Assembly: GCF_015732285.1 (NCBI RefSeq) | Contig: NZ_WIQU01000065.1 | Span: 133,058-197,057, forward strand | Source of the DNA: Pectinatus frisingensis | Lineage (GTDB): Bacteria; Bacillota; Negativicutes; Selenomonadales; Selenomonadaceae | Reading direction: 5' to 3' | Length of the DNA: 64,000 nt | In this document: positions 45,291-55,464 of the stretch, piece after piece | Position numbering within the stretch: the stretch's first letter is position 1 | Layout of the letters: each line of letters begins with the position of its first letter | Program-made: the position numbers and the translations under genes | The notes under the pieces: generated by a model | What the model was told of the DNA's origin: nothing | Databases searched by the model: none | What the model saw: only the letters and a program-made list of their open reading frames with translations

Positions 45291-47201
45291 ATGAATTGTA
45301 AAGTATGGCAAACTATTTTTTATAGTATTGGTGTCATATTGACAGGTGTTATTTATGCCGCAGAACAAAACATATTTTTAGCATTAGCCGGTGGGATATT
45401 GGTAAATATAATTATTAGTGTCATATTGGTAAAGCGCGATAACTGCCGGGAGAAAAATCAACCGGTTGCTGAAGTGACAAAGACTCAGGAGGCAAATAAT
45501 GACTTTGGTAAAGATGTTAATCTATTGAAAGTTGCTGAAGAATTGGGATTTACAGCGCAGCAGATTCGCTGGGGAGTATCGGAATATCAGGAGGTTTTGC
45601 ACAGACTGCAAAAACTTTCTGAGGAAATAAATTTGCATAGCGGTACAAATGCAGCTCAGACTGAGGAAGCCACAGCTTCAATTGAGGAAATAGCATCTTC
45701 AGCCAGTGATGTTTATAAAGCTTCCGAAAATAGTTTTACCCAGTGTGCAAAATCTTCAAAAATCGCCTTGGAGCATCATCAGCAGATTGAAAGTATGAGC
45801 ACATCTATGTTGAATATAGTCAATACGGTGCAGGATGCTATCAATCAATTGAATAATTTGAACGCGGCTTCTGATAAAATAAAGGATTTTGTTGGGAAAA
45901 TTAGAAATATTGCCAGTCAGACTAATCTTTTGGCACTTAATGCTGCTATTGAATCAGCCCGGGCTGGTGAAAATGGAAGGGGATTTGCTGTTGTCGCTAA
46001 AGAAGTAAGAAAACTGGCAATAGAAAGCGAAACAACTACGAAGGAAGTAGAAGATATAGTCCTGGATATCACCAATAATATAACTGGTGTGACAACTACG
46101 ATAGAAAAAGGCAGTAAAAAATTACAGAATATGGAAGTGCTTGCCAAGGAATCAGCGGAGGCAATCAATGGCATAGTAAATGATGTAAAGGACATAGAAA
46201 CAAATGCGCATAATTTGTGCTCACTGTCGGATAGCCAGCGAAGCTCCACTGAACAAATTGCTAACGTTATAGAACAAATCAGCGGGTCAACTGTTAATAT
46301 TGCAGCGAATACACAGACTTCATTAGATAGTGTAACTAAACAAGAAAAGAATGTTCAAGAACTTTTTGAATATACAAAGTCTATGCTGGCTATTGCTTCA
46401 CAAGTGCAAAAAGTGGCCAGTCGTTATAAAAAACCGGATGAAATAATTTTTGGAGTCAATCCGTTCGTGTCACCTTTTGTCATTAAGGAAACATATTTGC
46501 CAATATTGGAAGAAGTTGCACACGATATCGGTTATAAGGCGAGAGTGATAATTGTTTCAAATTATGATGCACTGGGAAAGGCTATAATGGAAAATATTAT
46601 TGATGTCGGCTGGTTTTCTCCGTTTGCGTATGTTTCTACTAAGCAAAATGCTGATGTGATACCTATGGTGACGCCTGTAGTAAATAAAGCTACATCTTAT
46701 TTGGGATTCATAATCAGCAAAAAAGACAGTGGAATAAGATCAATGGATGATTTACAGGGGAAAAAGTTTGGGTTTGTTGATGAAAAATCAGCATCAGGTT
46801 ATATTTATCCTAAGGCGTTATTGATTAAAAAAGGTAAGGATCCAGACAAATTTTTGGGCGAAATTCATTTTCTTGGCAGCCATAATAAGGTCATTGAAGC
46901 AGTGCAAAATGGTATAATAGATGCGGGGGCCACTTATTCAGAAGCACTGGATCTGGCTAAAAAAAATGGTACTTTGTCTGATGCAGATATCTATCAAGTG
47001 GCACAGACAGAACCCATTCCTAAGGATGTTATCGCTGCGTCGGCTGTATTAGATAAAACTTTGGTAAAAAAATTAACGGAAGCATTTACTAAACTGAATG
47101 AGGAGCAGACACGATGCAATAAGACACATATCAATGGATTCGTAAGGTCGGACGATAGTAAGTATGACATAGTAAGAGAGGCTGCTGCTTTAGTAAAATA
47201 A
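45291..47201 (+). CDS. Chemoreceptor fused to a C-terminal PhnD-like binding domain
   Basis: 636 residues. Two close membrane helices (about 6-24 and 28-47) with almost no loop between them, then an MCP signalling domain (about 110-375; tip [38 protein letters not shown] at 206-243). Residues 385-636 form a PhnD/transferrin-type substrate-binding domain ([51 protein letters not shown]). PhnD proteins bind phosphonate or phosphite in the periplasm. With two N-terminal helices the fused domain should be cytoplasmic, suggesting sensing of an internal ligand (inference). No transport genes adjoin. ATG behind AGAGGATG. Confidence 0.85.
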   Translation: MNCKVWQTIFYSIGVILTGVIYAAEQNIFLALAGGILVNIIISVILVKRDNCREKNQPVAEVTKTQEANNDFGKDVNLLKVAEELGFTAQQIRWGVSEYQEVLHRLQKLSEEINLHSGTNAAQTEEATASIEEIASSASDVYKASENSFTQCAKSSKIALEHHQQIESMSTSMLNIVNTVQDAINQLNNLNAASDKIKDFVGKIRNIASQTNLLALNAAIESARAGENGRGFAVVAKEVRKLAIESETTTKEVEDIVLDITNNITGVTTTIEKGSKKLQNMEVLAKESAEAINGIVNDVKDIETNAHNLCSLSDSQRSSTEQIANVIEQISGSTVNIAANTQTSLDSVTKQEKNVQELFEYTKSMLAIASQVQKVASRYKKPDEIIFGVNPFVSPFVIKETYLPILEEVAHDIGYKARVIIVSNYDALGKAIMENIIDVGWFSPFAYVSTKQNADVIPMVTPVVNKATSYLGFIISKKDSGIRSMDDLQGKKFGFVDEKSASGYIYPKALLIKKGKDPDKFLGEIHFLGSHNKVIEAVQNGIIDAGATYSEALDLAKKNGTLSDADIYQVAQTEPIPKDVIAASAVLDKTLVKKLTEAFTKLNEEQTRCNKTHINGFVRSDDSKYDIVREAAALVK

Positions 47202-47249
47202 ACGGCAGTTTCAAATAAATCAGAAATTATATATAGCATTTATGTAATA

Positions 47250-47284
47250 AAAGCTGCTCTGCGTGAGATGCAGGGCAGTTTTTA
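47250..47284 (+). terminator. Terminator after the fused chemoreceptor
   Basis: CTGCTCTGC pairs with GCAGGGCAG (one G-U), followed by TTTTTATT. Confidence 0.8.
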
Positions 47285-47332
47285 TTCAAGCTGATATTTA
47301 TGAATATAAAACATAAAATTGATAAATTGGCA

Positions 47333-47375
47333 TTGATATTTTAATAACTAAGTAATATAATAATAATTAGTTATT
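47333..47375 (+). promoter_or_regulatory. Nitroreductase promoter with palindromic operator
   Basis: TTGATA (47333-47338), 17-bp spacer, TATAAT (47356-47361). An inverted repeat AATAACTAA (47343-47351) and TTAGTTATT (47367-47375) brackets the -10 box, as for a repressor site. No regulator gene is adjacent. Confidence 0.6.
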
Positions 47376-47422
47376 GAGAACGTTTTTCATATAATAGATA
47401 TGTATAAGGGGAGTTGATTGTA

Positions 47423-48019
47423 ATGAGATGTTTTCAAGAAGCGGTGAGTAACCGCCGTACTAATTACGAACTGGGAAAAAATATTGATGTTCTGCCGTCG
47501 CAGATAGTGGCAGTAGTGGAAAAAATGACACGGGAAGTGCCATCGGCTTTTAATATGCAGTCAGCGCGAGTCATAGTAGCTATGGGGGATAAGCATGATA
47601 CTATTTGGCAGGATACCAAAGATGCATTAAAAAAAGTTGTGCCTGCTGATAAATTTGCTCCTACAGAAAAAAAACTGGCTGGTTTTGCAGCGGCATATGG
47701 TACTATTTTATATTTTGATGAAACTGAAACGGTCAAGGCAATGCAAAAGCAGTTTGCCCTTTATGCTGATAATTTTCCGATATGGGCGCAGCAGGCAAAT
47801 GGTATGTTGCAGTTTGCCATCTGGACAGCGCTCACCAATATGGGATTGGGTGTTAATCTGCAACATTACAACCCCTTGATTGACGATAAAATAAAGGCAG
47901 ACTTCAGTGTTCCGGACAGTTGGAAATTGATTGCTCAGATGCCTTTCGGACAGCCATTGCAGGCACCAGCACCAATTGAAAAAATGACTATAGGCAGTCG
48001 GGTAAGGATATATGCCTGA
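47423..48019 (+). CDS. Nitroreductase-family oxidoreductase
   Basis: 198 residues, FMN-binding nitroreductase fold of the Frm2/HBN1-like group: an early RRTNYELGK segment that contacts the FMN phosphate, PSAFNMQSARVIVAMG, and QQANGMLQFAIWTALTNMGLGVNLQHYNPL. It probably reduces nitro compounds, quinones or lipid-derived electrophiles with NAD(P)H. ATG at 47423 behind GGGGAG. 67 nt before a glutathione peroxidase gene; together they look like a redox-stress pair. Confidence 0.85.
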   Translation: MRCFQEAVSNRRTNYELGKNIDVLPSQIVAVVEKMTREVPSAFNMQSARVIVAMGDKHDTIWQDTKDALKKVVPADKFAPTEKKLAGFAAAYGTILYFDETETVKAMQKQFALYADNFPIWAQQANGMLQFAIWTALTNMGLGVNLQHYNPLIDDKIKADFSVPDSWKLIAQMPFGQPLQAPAPIEKMTIGSRVRIYA

Positions 48020-48086
48020 GCTGTATATATAGCAATAATTAATGGTAATAATTATTGGCAATAATCGAATATAGGAGGATGATAAA

Positions 48087-48635
48087 ATGTCTATTTATGA
48101 TTTTACAGTAAAAACAAATCACGGTGAAGAAAAATCATTGGCTGATTATAAGGGTAAAGTGTTAATTATTGTTAATACCGCCAGTAAATGCGGATTTACA
48201 CCACAGTATGAAGAACTGGAAAAAGTTTATCTAAAATATAAGGATAAGGGATTTGAAATATTAGCCTTCCCCAGTAATCAGTTTGCTCAGCAGGAACCGG
48301 GCAGCGCTAAGGAAATTGAACAATTTTGCAAGCTTAATTATGGCGTTACCTTTCCTATTTTTGAAAAGAATGATGTTCGCGGTGAAACGGCACAGCCATT
48401 ATTTAAGTATCTGATTTCACAGCAGGCTTTTAAAGGTTTCGATCAAAATCATCCTAATGCCAAAGGACTGCAGAATGCAATTAATACAAAATTTCCTTCA
48501 TTTATGGAAGGAGATTCAATAAAATGGAATTTTACTAAGTTCCTGGTTGATAAGCAGGGTAATGTCGTTGGACGTTATGAACCAACAACTACACCACTTC
48601 AAATGACGACGGCAATCGAAAAATTGTTAGGTTGA
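48087..48635 (+). CDS. Glutathione peroxidase-like thiol peroxidase
   Basis: 182 residues. Peroxidatic Cys35 in [19 protein letters not shown], in place of selenocysteine; Gln in [13 protein letters not shown] and Trp/Asn in [11 protein letters not shown] complete the catalytic tetrad. Cys-type bacterial members usually take electrons from thioredoxin rather than glutathione. AGGAGG upstream. Ends before an excellent terminator, in the same transcript as the nitroreductase. Confidence 0.92.
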   Translation: MSIYDFTVKTNHGEEKSLADYKGKVLIIVNTASKCGFTPQYEELEKVYLKYKDKGFEILAFPSNQFAQQEPGSAKEIEQFCKLNYGVTFPIFEKNDVRGETAQPLFKYLISQQAFKGFDQNHPNAKGLQNAINTKFPSFMEGDSIKWNFTKFLVDKQGNVVGRYEPTTTPLQMTTAIEKLLG

Positions 48636-48650
48636 TTTTAGCTTGTAAAA

Positions 48651-48692
48651 TAATCCCCTATACAAAACATTTGTGTTTTGTATAGGGGATTA
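48651..48692 (+). terminator. Terminator after glutathione peroxidase
   Basis: Perfect 18-bp stem (48651-48668 with 48675-48692; arm TAATCCCCTATACAAAAC), 6-nt loop, then TTATTATC. Confidence 0.92.
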
Positions 48693-48814
48693 TTATTATC
48701 ATTACAATAATTATTATAAAAATAGAGGATAATTAAATAAAATATTGAATTATAAGAATATACCAAATAATACATATGATATATGTACGACTACAGAAAG
48801 GAAGGCTTTATTCT

Positions 48815-50635
48815 ATGAAAACATTACAATCTATAACGGCACTCAATTCAGTAAAGACGCTGCATTCTATAAAGGGCAAGCTTATTATGACGATAGTATC
48901 AGCATCGGTTATCAGTGTCCTTTGTGTAGGAGGATTTTTTATCTATACTATTTTGGCCAACAGTGCCGCGCAGATAAAAGAGTATCGACAATCTCTGCAG
49001 GATAGTGTTGATCGAGAGCTAAAAACAGAAACGGAAGTGGCGCTGGGGGCCGTTCAGACAATATATGCCAAGCAGCAGGCGGGTATTTTGACGGAAGAAC
49101 AGGCAAAAATGCAGGCTGCCGAATTGGTGCGTAATATGCGTTATGATGATGGCAAGGGTTATTTTTGGATTGACACATATGATGGGATAAATGTAGTTTT
49201 ATTAGGGCGGGATACAGAAGGAAAATCCCGGATAGATGCAGTTGATCCAAATGGAAGACATTACATAAAGGAAATGATTGAAAATGGACGCAAAGCCGGC
49301 GGCGGATATACTGATCTGATGTTTCCTAAGCCCAATGAACAGGAACCATTACCAAAACGTAACTATACAATGAATTTTGAACCATATAAATGGGTTATAG
49401 GTACTGGCATATGGATAGATTATATTGATGGTAAAGTAGCTCAGCAGGAAGTTTATCAAAATCAAATGCTTAAAAGCAGTATTATAAAAATATTGTTATA
49501 TATGGTACTTTTACAGATAGTATTAATTGTTGGTGCAGTGTATATCAGCAGGACATTGGCAAATCCAATCAGATTTGTCACGCAAAAAATGGACATACTT
49601 GCGGGCGGTGATTTTGGCGAAGATATAGATGGGGACATTTTGGAACGTAAGGATGAAATCGGGATAATGGGCCGTTCATTAAAGAAACTACGTGATAATA
49701 TGAGAACTCTTCTGCAGAAAATTGCTGAATCAGCAGAGTATTTGGCGGCATCTTCTGAGCAGCTGACATCAAGTTCAGAACAATCGGCTACAGCCAGTCA
49801 TCAAGTGGCTGATTCAATGGTCAATGTGGCTAATTTGTGTAGTGATCAATTTACTGCAGTTGAAGGAGCGGGTAAACGAACAAGCGAATTATCAACACAT
49901 ATGCAGGACTTTATGAATGCTATCGAAGAATCAGGGCGCAATATAAAAAATACTAATGATACAGCTAAAGCGGGGAATGAAAAAGTTGCCGCTGCCATTG
50001 AAAAAATGAGTCTGATAAAAGAATCGGTAGGTCAATCAGCTGAAGTGATTAAAGGACTTGGTGAAGAATCGAAAAAAATAGGTGTTATTGTTGATACAAT
50101 TGGTAATATAGCCGGTCAGACCAACCTTTTGGCATTGAATGCAGCAATTGAGGCAGCACGTGCCGGAGAACATGGAAAAGGTTTTGCCGTTGTTGCTGAA
50201 GAGGTTAGAAAATTAGCTGAACAATCACAAACAGCAGCTGCTGAAATAGCAGGATTGATTGGTTCTATACAAAAAGAATCACAAAATGCTGTTGATGTGA
50301 TGCAAAGCGGTGTCAGTCAAGTTGAGGATGGTGTGGGAGCAGTGGATAACGCCGGTAATAGTTTTGCCGATATTGTGAATATGGTGAAACAGGTGGCGGA
50401 AAAATCTAGTGCTATGGAAAAGATTGTCAATGGACTGGCTGAAGGGGCAGGTGAAATCTCAACAGAAGTTAAGAAAATAGATACTATGAGCCGTAGTGTT
50501 TCTTCCGAGGCAGAAACAGTTTCAGCAGCGACTGAAGAACAGACGGCTTCGATGAATGAAATAGCCGATTCCAGTAAATCCTTGGCTGAAATGGCACAGG
50601 ATTTGCAAAATGCCGTAAATAAATTTAAAATTTAA
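48815..50635 (+). CDS. Methyl-accepting chemotaxis protein with sCache sensor
   Basis: 606 residues. Membrane helix about 22-45, single Cache (sCache_2) sensor about 50-200 ([50 protein letters not shown]), second helix about 213-235, HAMP about 236-290 and MCP hairpin with tip [41 protein letters not shown]. sCache_2 receptors usually bind small carboxylates such as propionate or pyruvate. It ends VNKFKI like the receptor at 24712. ATG at 48815 behind AAGGAAGG. Confidence 0.93.
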   Translation: MKTLQSITALNSVKTLHSIKGKLIMTIVSASVISVLCVGGFFIYTILANSAAQIKEYRQSLQDSVDRELKTETEVALGAVQTIYAKQQAGILTEEQAKMQAAELVRNMRYDDGKGYFWIDTYDGINVVLLGRDTEGKSRIDAVDPNGRHYIKEMIENGRKAGGGYTDLMFPKPNEQEPLPKRNYTMNFEPYKWVIGTGIWIDYIDGKVAQQEVYQNQMLKSSIIKILLYMVLLQIVLIVGAVYISRTLANPIRFVTQKMDILAGGDFGEDIDGDILERKDEIGIMGRSLKKLRDNMRTLLQKIAESAEYLAASSEQLTSSSEQSATASHQVADSMVNVANLCSDQFTAVEGAGKRTSELSTHMQDFMNAIEESGRNIKNTNDTAKAGNEKVAAAIEKMSLIKESVGQSAEVIKGLGEESKKIGVIVDTIGNIAGQTNLLALNAAIEAARAGEHGKGFAVVAEEVRKLAEQSQTAAAEIAGLIGSIQKESQNAVDVMQSGVSQVEDGVGAVDNAGNSFADIVNMVKQVAEKSSAMEKIVNGLAEGAGEISTEVKKIDTMSRSVSSEAETVSAATEEQTASMNEIADSSKSLAEMAQDLQNAVNKFKI

Positions 50636-50661
50636 AAATAGCAGAGATAATGATTGAGAAT

Positions 50662-50709
50662 AAAAGGGTACTTCAAATGCAGATATCATTGCATTTGAAG
50701 TACCCTTTT
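50662..50709 (+). terminator. Terminator after sCache receptor
   Basis: Perfect 20-bp stem (50662-50681 with 50690-50709) with arms AAAAGGGTACTTCAAATGCA and its complement, 8-nt loop. Confidence 0.92.
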
Positions 50710-50787
50710 GTCGTATATTGAAAATAAAACAAATATTTAACCGATAATATGGTAAAAATTGCATTTATGACATAATTTTGTAACAAA

Positions 50788-50816
50788 TTGTAGTAGAATC
50801 AGTAATATAATATAAA
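50788..50816 (+). promoter_or_regulatory. Candidate promoter of the RND pump operon
   Basis: TTGTAG (50788-50793), 17-bp spacer, TATAAA (50811-50816), about 110 nt before the adaptor start. Confidence 0.45.
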
Positions 50817-50924
50817 ATTAAATGTTGTCATTTTTATCGATATTTTAGGAGTTTATCGTGCCGTGAGGATAAGATAATTGGCATACATTGTTGATACACC
50901 AATAAAAATTAAAAGGTGAAAATT

Positions 50925-52181
50925 GTGATAAAAATATTGGACAATGTGTTAAAAACTAAACGTAAGCGGCTGTTATTTATCGGAATTATCATGATTATAT
51001 GTATATTGGCAATAGGCATATACAGGCTGGTTTATCAAAAAGGAGTAGTATCAGATAAAAAACTGGTCACTGCGATACATGCTATAGATGTAAAAAAAGA
51101 AGATATTGTAAAGAATATATCTTTAGTGGGGCAGACCATACCAAAAGAACAGGTGGATGTCGCAGCCAAATATGCGGGAAGAATAGATAGTGTAGATGCC
51201 GAACTTGGGCAAAAAGTTACAGCCGGACAGGTGTTGATTAGAGAAGACAGTAATGATGCTGCATTATCAGTAGATGTAAACAGACATGCATATAATCAGG
51301 CAGCAGCAGACGAACAAACAGCACAGGCACAATTGGATGCCAATTATAATAAGGCCAAAGCAGATTATGATAAGGCTTTGGCAACATATCAGCGTAATAG
51401 CCAGGTATATGCCGTAGGCGGGATTTCAGCTGATGATATGGATGCGGCCAGACAGCAAATGCAGGATGCTGAGGCAGCATTGTCTGCTATAGAAAACCAG
51501 ATGAATGCAGGAACAGCTTCGTCAGTATTATCTGCACAGGAAAATATGGCGAAAGCAAGAAGTTCATTGACGGCAGCACAAAGGCAGGAAAATGATATGA
51601 CGCTGATATCTTCAATTGATGGAACAGTAGGGTATAGGCAGGTTGAAGCGGGTGATATGGTAACGGTGGGACAAAAACTCATGAGTATATATGATAATAG
51701 TTCCATATATGTTGATTATCAGGTTTCTGAAGAAGATTTACCGGCGTTTTCAGTTGGAATGTCACTTCCGGTAAATATTGAATCGTTGCATGACACATTC
51801 AATGGCAGTGTAATATACATAAGTCCCACTATTGATGCGACTTCAATGACTTATATACTAAGAGTATCATTGGATAATGCCAATGAAGCATTAAAGGGAG
51901 GAATGTTTGCCCGTGCCGCATTGAAGAGCGTATTGCGGAGTGATGTATTGGCTGTGCCCAAAGCAGCAGTATTGGCTAAAAATGGGAAAAATTATGTTTT
52001 TGTAATTAAAGCGGATAATACGGCAGAACGAAGGGAAGTCACCGTTGGCACCGCCGGTGATGATGCTGTTGAGATACTCGGCGGATTATCGGGCGGAGAA
52101 AATATTGCTGTTGATAATTTGTCACGTTTGCGCGATGGATTAAAAGTAGATGTACTGACTGACGGGAGTGATGCGGCATGA
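50925..52181 (+). CDS. RND efflux periplasmic adaptor (membrane fusion protein)
   Basis: 418 residues. N-terminal membrane anchor (about 12-34, LLFIGIIMIICILAIGIY), lipoyl half-motif AAKYAGRIDSVDAELGQKVTAGQVL, coiled-coil hairpin (about 110-215, Ala/Gln-rich), second lipoyl half TLISSIDGTVGYRQVEAGDMVTVGQ, and beta-barrel with membrane-proximal domain. It links the pump to the outer-membrane channel; no TolC-like gene is in the window. The GTG at 50925 is preferred, with AAAGG 8 nt upstream, over the GTG at 50916. It overlaps the pump gene by four bases. Confidence 0.9.
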   Translation: MIKILDNVLKTKRKRLLFIGIIMIICILAIGIYRLVYQKGVVSDKKLVTAIHAIDVKKEDIVKNISLVGQTIPKEQVDVAAKYAGRIDSVDAELGQKVTAGQVLIREDSNDAALSVDVNRHAYNQAAADEQTAQAQLDANYNKAKADYDKALATYQRNSQVYAVGGISADDMDAARQQMQDAEAALSAIENQMNAGTASSVLSAQENMAKARSSLTAAQRQENDMTLISSIDGTVGYRQVEAGDMVTVGQKLMSIYDNSSIYVDYQVSEEDLPAFSVGMSLPVNIESLHDTFNGSVIYISPTIDATSMTYILRVSLDNANEALKGGMFARAALKSVLRSDVLAVPKAAVLAKNGKNYVFVIKADNTAERREVTVGTAGDDAVEILGGLSGGENIAVDNLSRLRDGLKVDVLTDGSDAA

Positions 52182-55100
52182 ACATCACCCGCTATTGTAT
52201 AAAAAAACCTATTGGTATATCGATGATAGTTTTATTTTTTGTTGTACTGGGACTGTTTAGTTTTTATAAAATAGGAGTGGAATTACTGCCGGCGATAAAT
52301 ATTCCCTATGTCACAGTGACTGTTAATTATCCGGGGGCTGATTCAGAGGAAATAGAACAAGACGTAATTAAACCGTTAGAAAATTCACTTTCTTCTTTGA
52401 CAAACTTGAAACACATGACAGCTGTTGCCAGACCAGAAAAAGCGCAGATCACTTTGGAATTTCAATTTTGGACCAATATTGATACGGCTGCTATTGATAC
52501 CAGTCAATATGTTAATGCTGTTTTAAATAAACTGCCAAATGGAATACAAACACCTACTGTTTTAAAAAGAGATGTAGATGCACTGCCAATTTTAGAAATA
52601 TCGGTGTTGTCTAATAAGCCGCTGGGTGATGTTTATACTGTGGCTAATGATACTTTTGTTGAAAGACTACAGCGGGCGGGCGGTGTTTCTGACGTACAGA
52701 TTGGCGGCGGCCGGGATAAGGAAGTTGCAGTCAATGTGGATAAAGATAAACTGGCATATTTTGGATTATCCTTGTCGCAGATTGTATCACGCATTGAACA
52801 GGAAAACATATTGACACCGGCCGGTTCTGTTTACGGACCGCAATCGGAAACGAATGTACGGCTGACAGCTCAGTATAAATCACCTGAGGAACTGGCCTCC
52901 ATACATATAAATAACAGCAAGGGGACAGCTATTCCACTGTCGAGCATAGCAGATGTGCAAGAGCAGGATCAGCGTGTTACACGCTATGCAAGGACAGACG
53001 GTCAGGATACAGTATCTTTATCTGTATATAAAAACAGTGATGCAAATCTTGTTGATACCACTAAAGCTGTGATGGAGCAGCTGGAATTGCTGCGCAAGGA
53101 CTATCCAGATTATCAGTTTGTAGTAATTACCAATTCTTCTACATATGTGGAAGATGCCTTGCATAATACGCTGGAAGCATTAATTGAAGGGCTGTTTACC
53201 ACAGGACTGGTTTTGTTTCTGTTTTTGCGCGGCTGGCGCTCTACTGTAGCTGTTCTTATCGCTATACCTACTTCTCTGATAACGACATTTTTTATGATGT
53301 ATACGGCAGGATTTACGTTTAATATGCTGTCTTTAATGGGGATGTCATTATGTGTTGGTATACTGGTAGATGACTCAATTGTAGTATTGGAAAATATTAA
53401 CAGGCATTTGAGACGAGGAAAACCGGCGGATCAGGCTGCAGAAGATGGACGTAATGAAATAGGTACGGCGGCTATAGCAATTACTTTGTGTGATGTTGTT
53501 GTATTTATGCCGATTGCTTTTATGAACGGCATGACGGGGCAGTTTTTCCGGCAGTTTGGTCTTACAATAGTGTTTGCAACACTTTGTTCACTTGCAGTAT
53601 CTTTTACGCTGACACCTATGCTGGCATCACGATTTTATAAAAATGGATTAGGAAATCCCCCCAAGGGGAAATTATGGGATTTTTTTGACTCTGTGGGGGA
53701 TAAGACATTAGTATATTACGAAAAATTATTACATTGGAGTTTTTTTCATACTAAAAAAATTACAATGTCCGTGGCAATTATGCTGTTGGCAGCCATAAGT
53801 TTGTATTATCCGCTGGGGATTATCGGCGGAGAATATATGCCAAAAACTGATGAAGGTTCGTTTAGGATAATGATGCAGTTTCCGGTAGGACAGAATATTG
53901 ATGCGACAAACGATAAGGTCAGGCAGGTAGAAGAATATTTAATGCAGCAGCCGGAGATTAAAACTTATTTATCGAGCGTGGGGCAGCCGGCAGGAAATTA
54001 TGGATCAGTGAGTGTACAATTGATTGATAAGAGTAAACGTGAAAATATCTGGCAGTTTACCGATAAAGTGCGGGGTTATTTAAGAAAGCAATTTCCTGAG
54101 GCTTCTGTCCAGGTGAATCCGTCGGCCAGCTCTATGCCGGGAGTTTCCGGAGGAACAGGTACGGGAAATTCAGCCGGAAATACAGCACCGGTGCAAATAG
54201 AAATAAGTGGGAATGATTTAAAGAATACAGTTGCAGCATCATATAAGGTGCAGGATATTTTGAATCAAACTGATGGCTTGAAGGATGTGCGCAGTTCATA
54301 TACTGAAGGGGCACCGGAATTGCGCTTGGTAGTTGACCGGGAAAGGTTGCGGTATTTCAATACTACAGCTAATAATATTCAAAATGTTTTTTCCGGTGCT
54401 ATAGCAGGATCACTGGCAGGATACATGATGAATGATCCGAATAATGATAATCAGGATACAGATATCTATGTACGGTTAAAAGGCAGTGATGGGTTTAAGG
54501 TATCCGATATCCGTTCCATACCGGTAAGTACTAATACCGGGTTGATTAGATTGGAGGATGTCGCAGATATAAAATATGATGCGGGACCGGTTATGCTGAG
54601 GCGGGTTGATAAGCGGGAGGCAATAAACATTTCTGCCAATATTGATGATGGGCGTTCACTACAGGATATGATCGCAAAAATTTCCCGGAATCTGTCGAAA
54701 GAAAATTTGGGAGATAATGTAACCTATAGATTTACCGGACAGGCTGATAATATGCATGACACTTTTACCGAAATGGGACAGGCCATAGCACTTTCACTTC
54801 TCCTGGTATATATTTTATTGGCAGTTTTGTATGAATCATTGTCAACTCCTGTAATACGAATGCTTTCGTTACCATTTGGACTGATAGGAGCGTTTGCATT
54901 TTTGGCTCTGACAAGAAATACAATCAATTTATATTCATTGCTGGGAATTTTGGTAATGGATGGACTGGTGGCTAAAAATGGTACATTGTTGCTTGATTAT
55001 ACGTTAACTCTCATGCATCGTGGAAAAGATGCCAAAGTGGCAGTGGTCGAAGCTGCAAAAACAAGAATAAAACCTATATTTATGACATCTATAACGATGG

Positions 55101-55312
55101 TCACGGGTATGCTGCCTACGGCATTAGCGGTGACACCGGGTTCTGAAAGCAGAGTGAGTATGGCTTGGGTCGTAATTGGCGGACTGTTGTCTTCTACTTT
55201 TTTCACTTTGATTGTGATACCATTGGTGTTTGTTTACTTTGCCCAGACAAAATTTTCATTGAAAAATATGTTGGCACCAATTAGGAAAATTGCCGGTATA
55301 TGGAGGCATTAA
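52178..55312 (+). CDS. RND multidrug efflux pump (AcrB/HAE1 family)
   Basis: 1044 residues, twelve membrane helices with two large periplasmic loops (after TM1 and TM7). Proton-relay Asp pair in TM4: GILVDDSIVVLENINRHLRRGK. Other hallmarks: PAINIPYVTVTVNYPGADSEEIE, the FFRQFGLTIVFATLCSL segment and ILLAVLYES in TM8. A Gly/Ser/Ala-rich insert (SMPGVSGGTGTGNSAG, about 650-668) in the second loop is an unusual flexible stretch. ATG overlaps the adaptor stop, giving coupled translation. Drug or metabolite range unknown. Confidence 0.94.
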   Translation: MNITRYCIKKPIGISMIVLFFVVLGLFSFYKIGVELLPAINIPYVTVTVNYPGADSEEIEQDVIKPLENSLSSLTNLKHMTAVARPEKAQITLEFQFWTNIDTAAIDTSQYVNAVLNKLPNGIQTPTVLKRDVDALPILEISVLSNKPLGDVYTVANDTFVERLQRAGGVSDVQIGGGRDKEVAVNVDKDKLAYFGLSLSQIVSRIEQENILTPAGSVYGPQSETNVRLTAQYKSPEELASIHINNSKGTAIPLSSIADVQEQDQRVTRYARTDGQDTVSLSVYKNSDANLVDTTKAVMEQLELLRKDYPDYQFVVITNSSTYVEDALHNTLEALIEGLFTTGLVLFLFLRGWRSTVAVLIAIPTSLITTFFMMYTAGFTFNMLSLMGMSLCVGILVDDSIVVLENINRHLRRGKPADQAAEDGRNEIGTAAIAITLCDVVVFMPIAFMNGMTGQFFRQFGLTIVFATLCSLAVSFTLTPMLASRFYKNGLGNPPKGKLWDFFDSVGDKTLVYYEKLLHWSFFHTKKITMSVAIMLLAAISLYYPLGIIGGEYMPKTDEGSFRIMMQFPVGQNIDATNDKVRQVEEYLMQQPEIKTYLSSVGQPAGNYGSVSVQLIDKSKRENIWQFTDKVRGYLRKQFPEASVQVNPSASSMPGVSGGTGTGNSAGNTAPVQIEISGNDLKNTVAASYKVQDILNQTDGLKDVRSSYTEGAPELRLVVDRERLRYFNTTANNIQNVFSGAIAGSLAGYMMNDPNNDNQDTDIYVRLKGSDGFKVSDIRSIPVSTNTGLIRLEDVADIKYDAGPVMLRRVDKREAINISANIDDGRSLQDMIAKISRNLSKENLGDNVTYRFTGQADNMHDTFTEMGQAIALSLLLVYILLAVLYESLSTPVIRMLSLPFGLIGAFAFLALTRNTINLYSLLGILVMDGLVAKNGTLLLDYTLTLMHRGKDAKVAVVEAAKTRIKPIFMTSITMVTGMLPTALAVTPGSESRVSMAWVVIGGLLSSTFFTLIVIPLVFVYFAQTKFSLKNMLAPIRKIAGIWRH

Positions 55313-55324
55313 TAAGATAAATAG

Positions 55325-55450
55325 GGGCTGCCGCGCAAATAGTATTGACATCATAAAAATGAAATTTCGTAGTTTTTCTGTCTCTTAAAGACGGGTAAAA
55401 ATAGTGAGATTTGCATATTTATGAGGGAAAGTAGTTGCGTGCGACAGCCC
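55325..55450. repeat. Interspersed palindromic repeat, copy D (inverted)
   Basis: 126 bp. Left end GGGCTGCCGCGCAAATAG and right end GTTGCGTGCGACAGCCC form terminal inverted repeats. On the minus strand it reads CGCACGCAACT, CATAAATATGCA, TACCCGTC and GACAGAAAAAC, close to copy A. It fills the gap between the convergent RND and MFS genes. Confidence 0.8.
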
Positions 55451-55464
55451 TGTCCAGTTTGATA

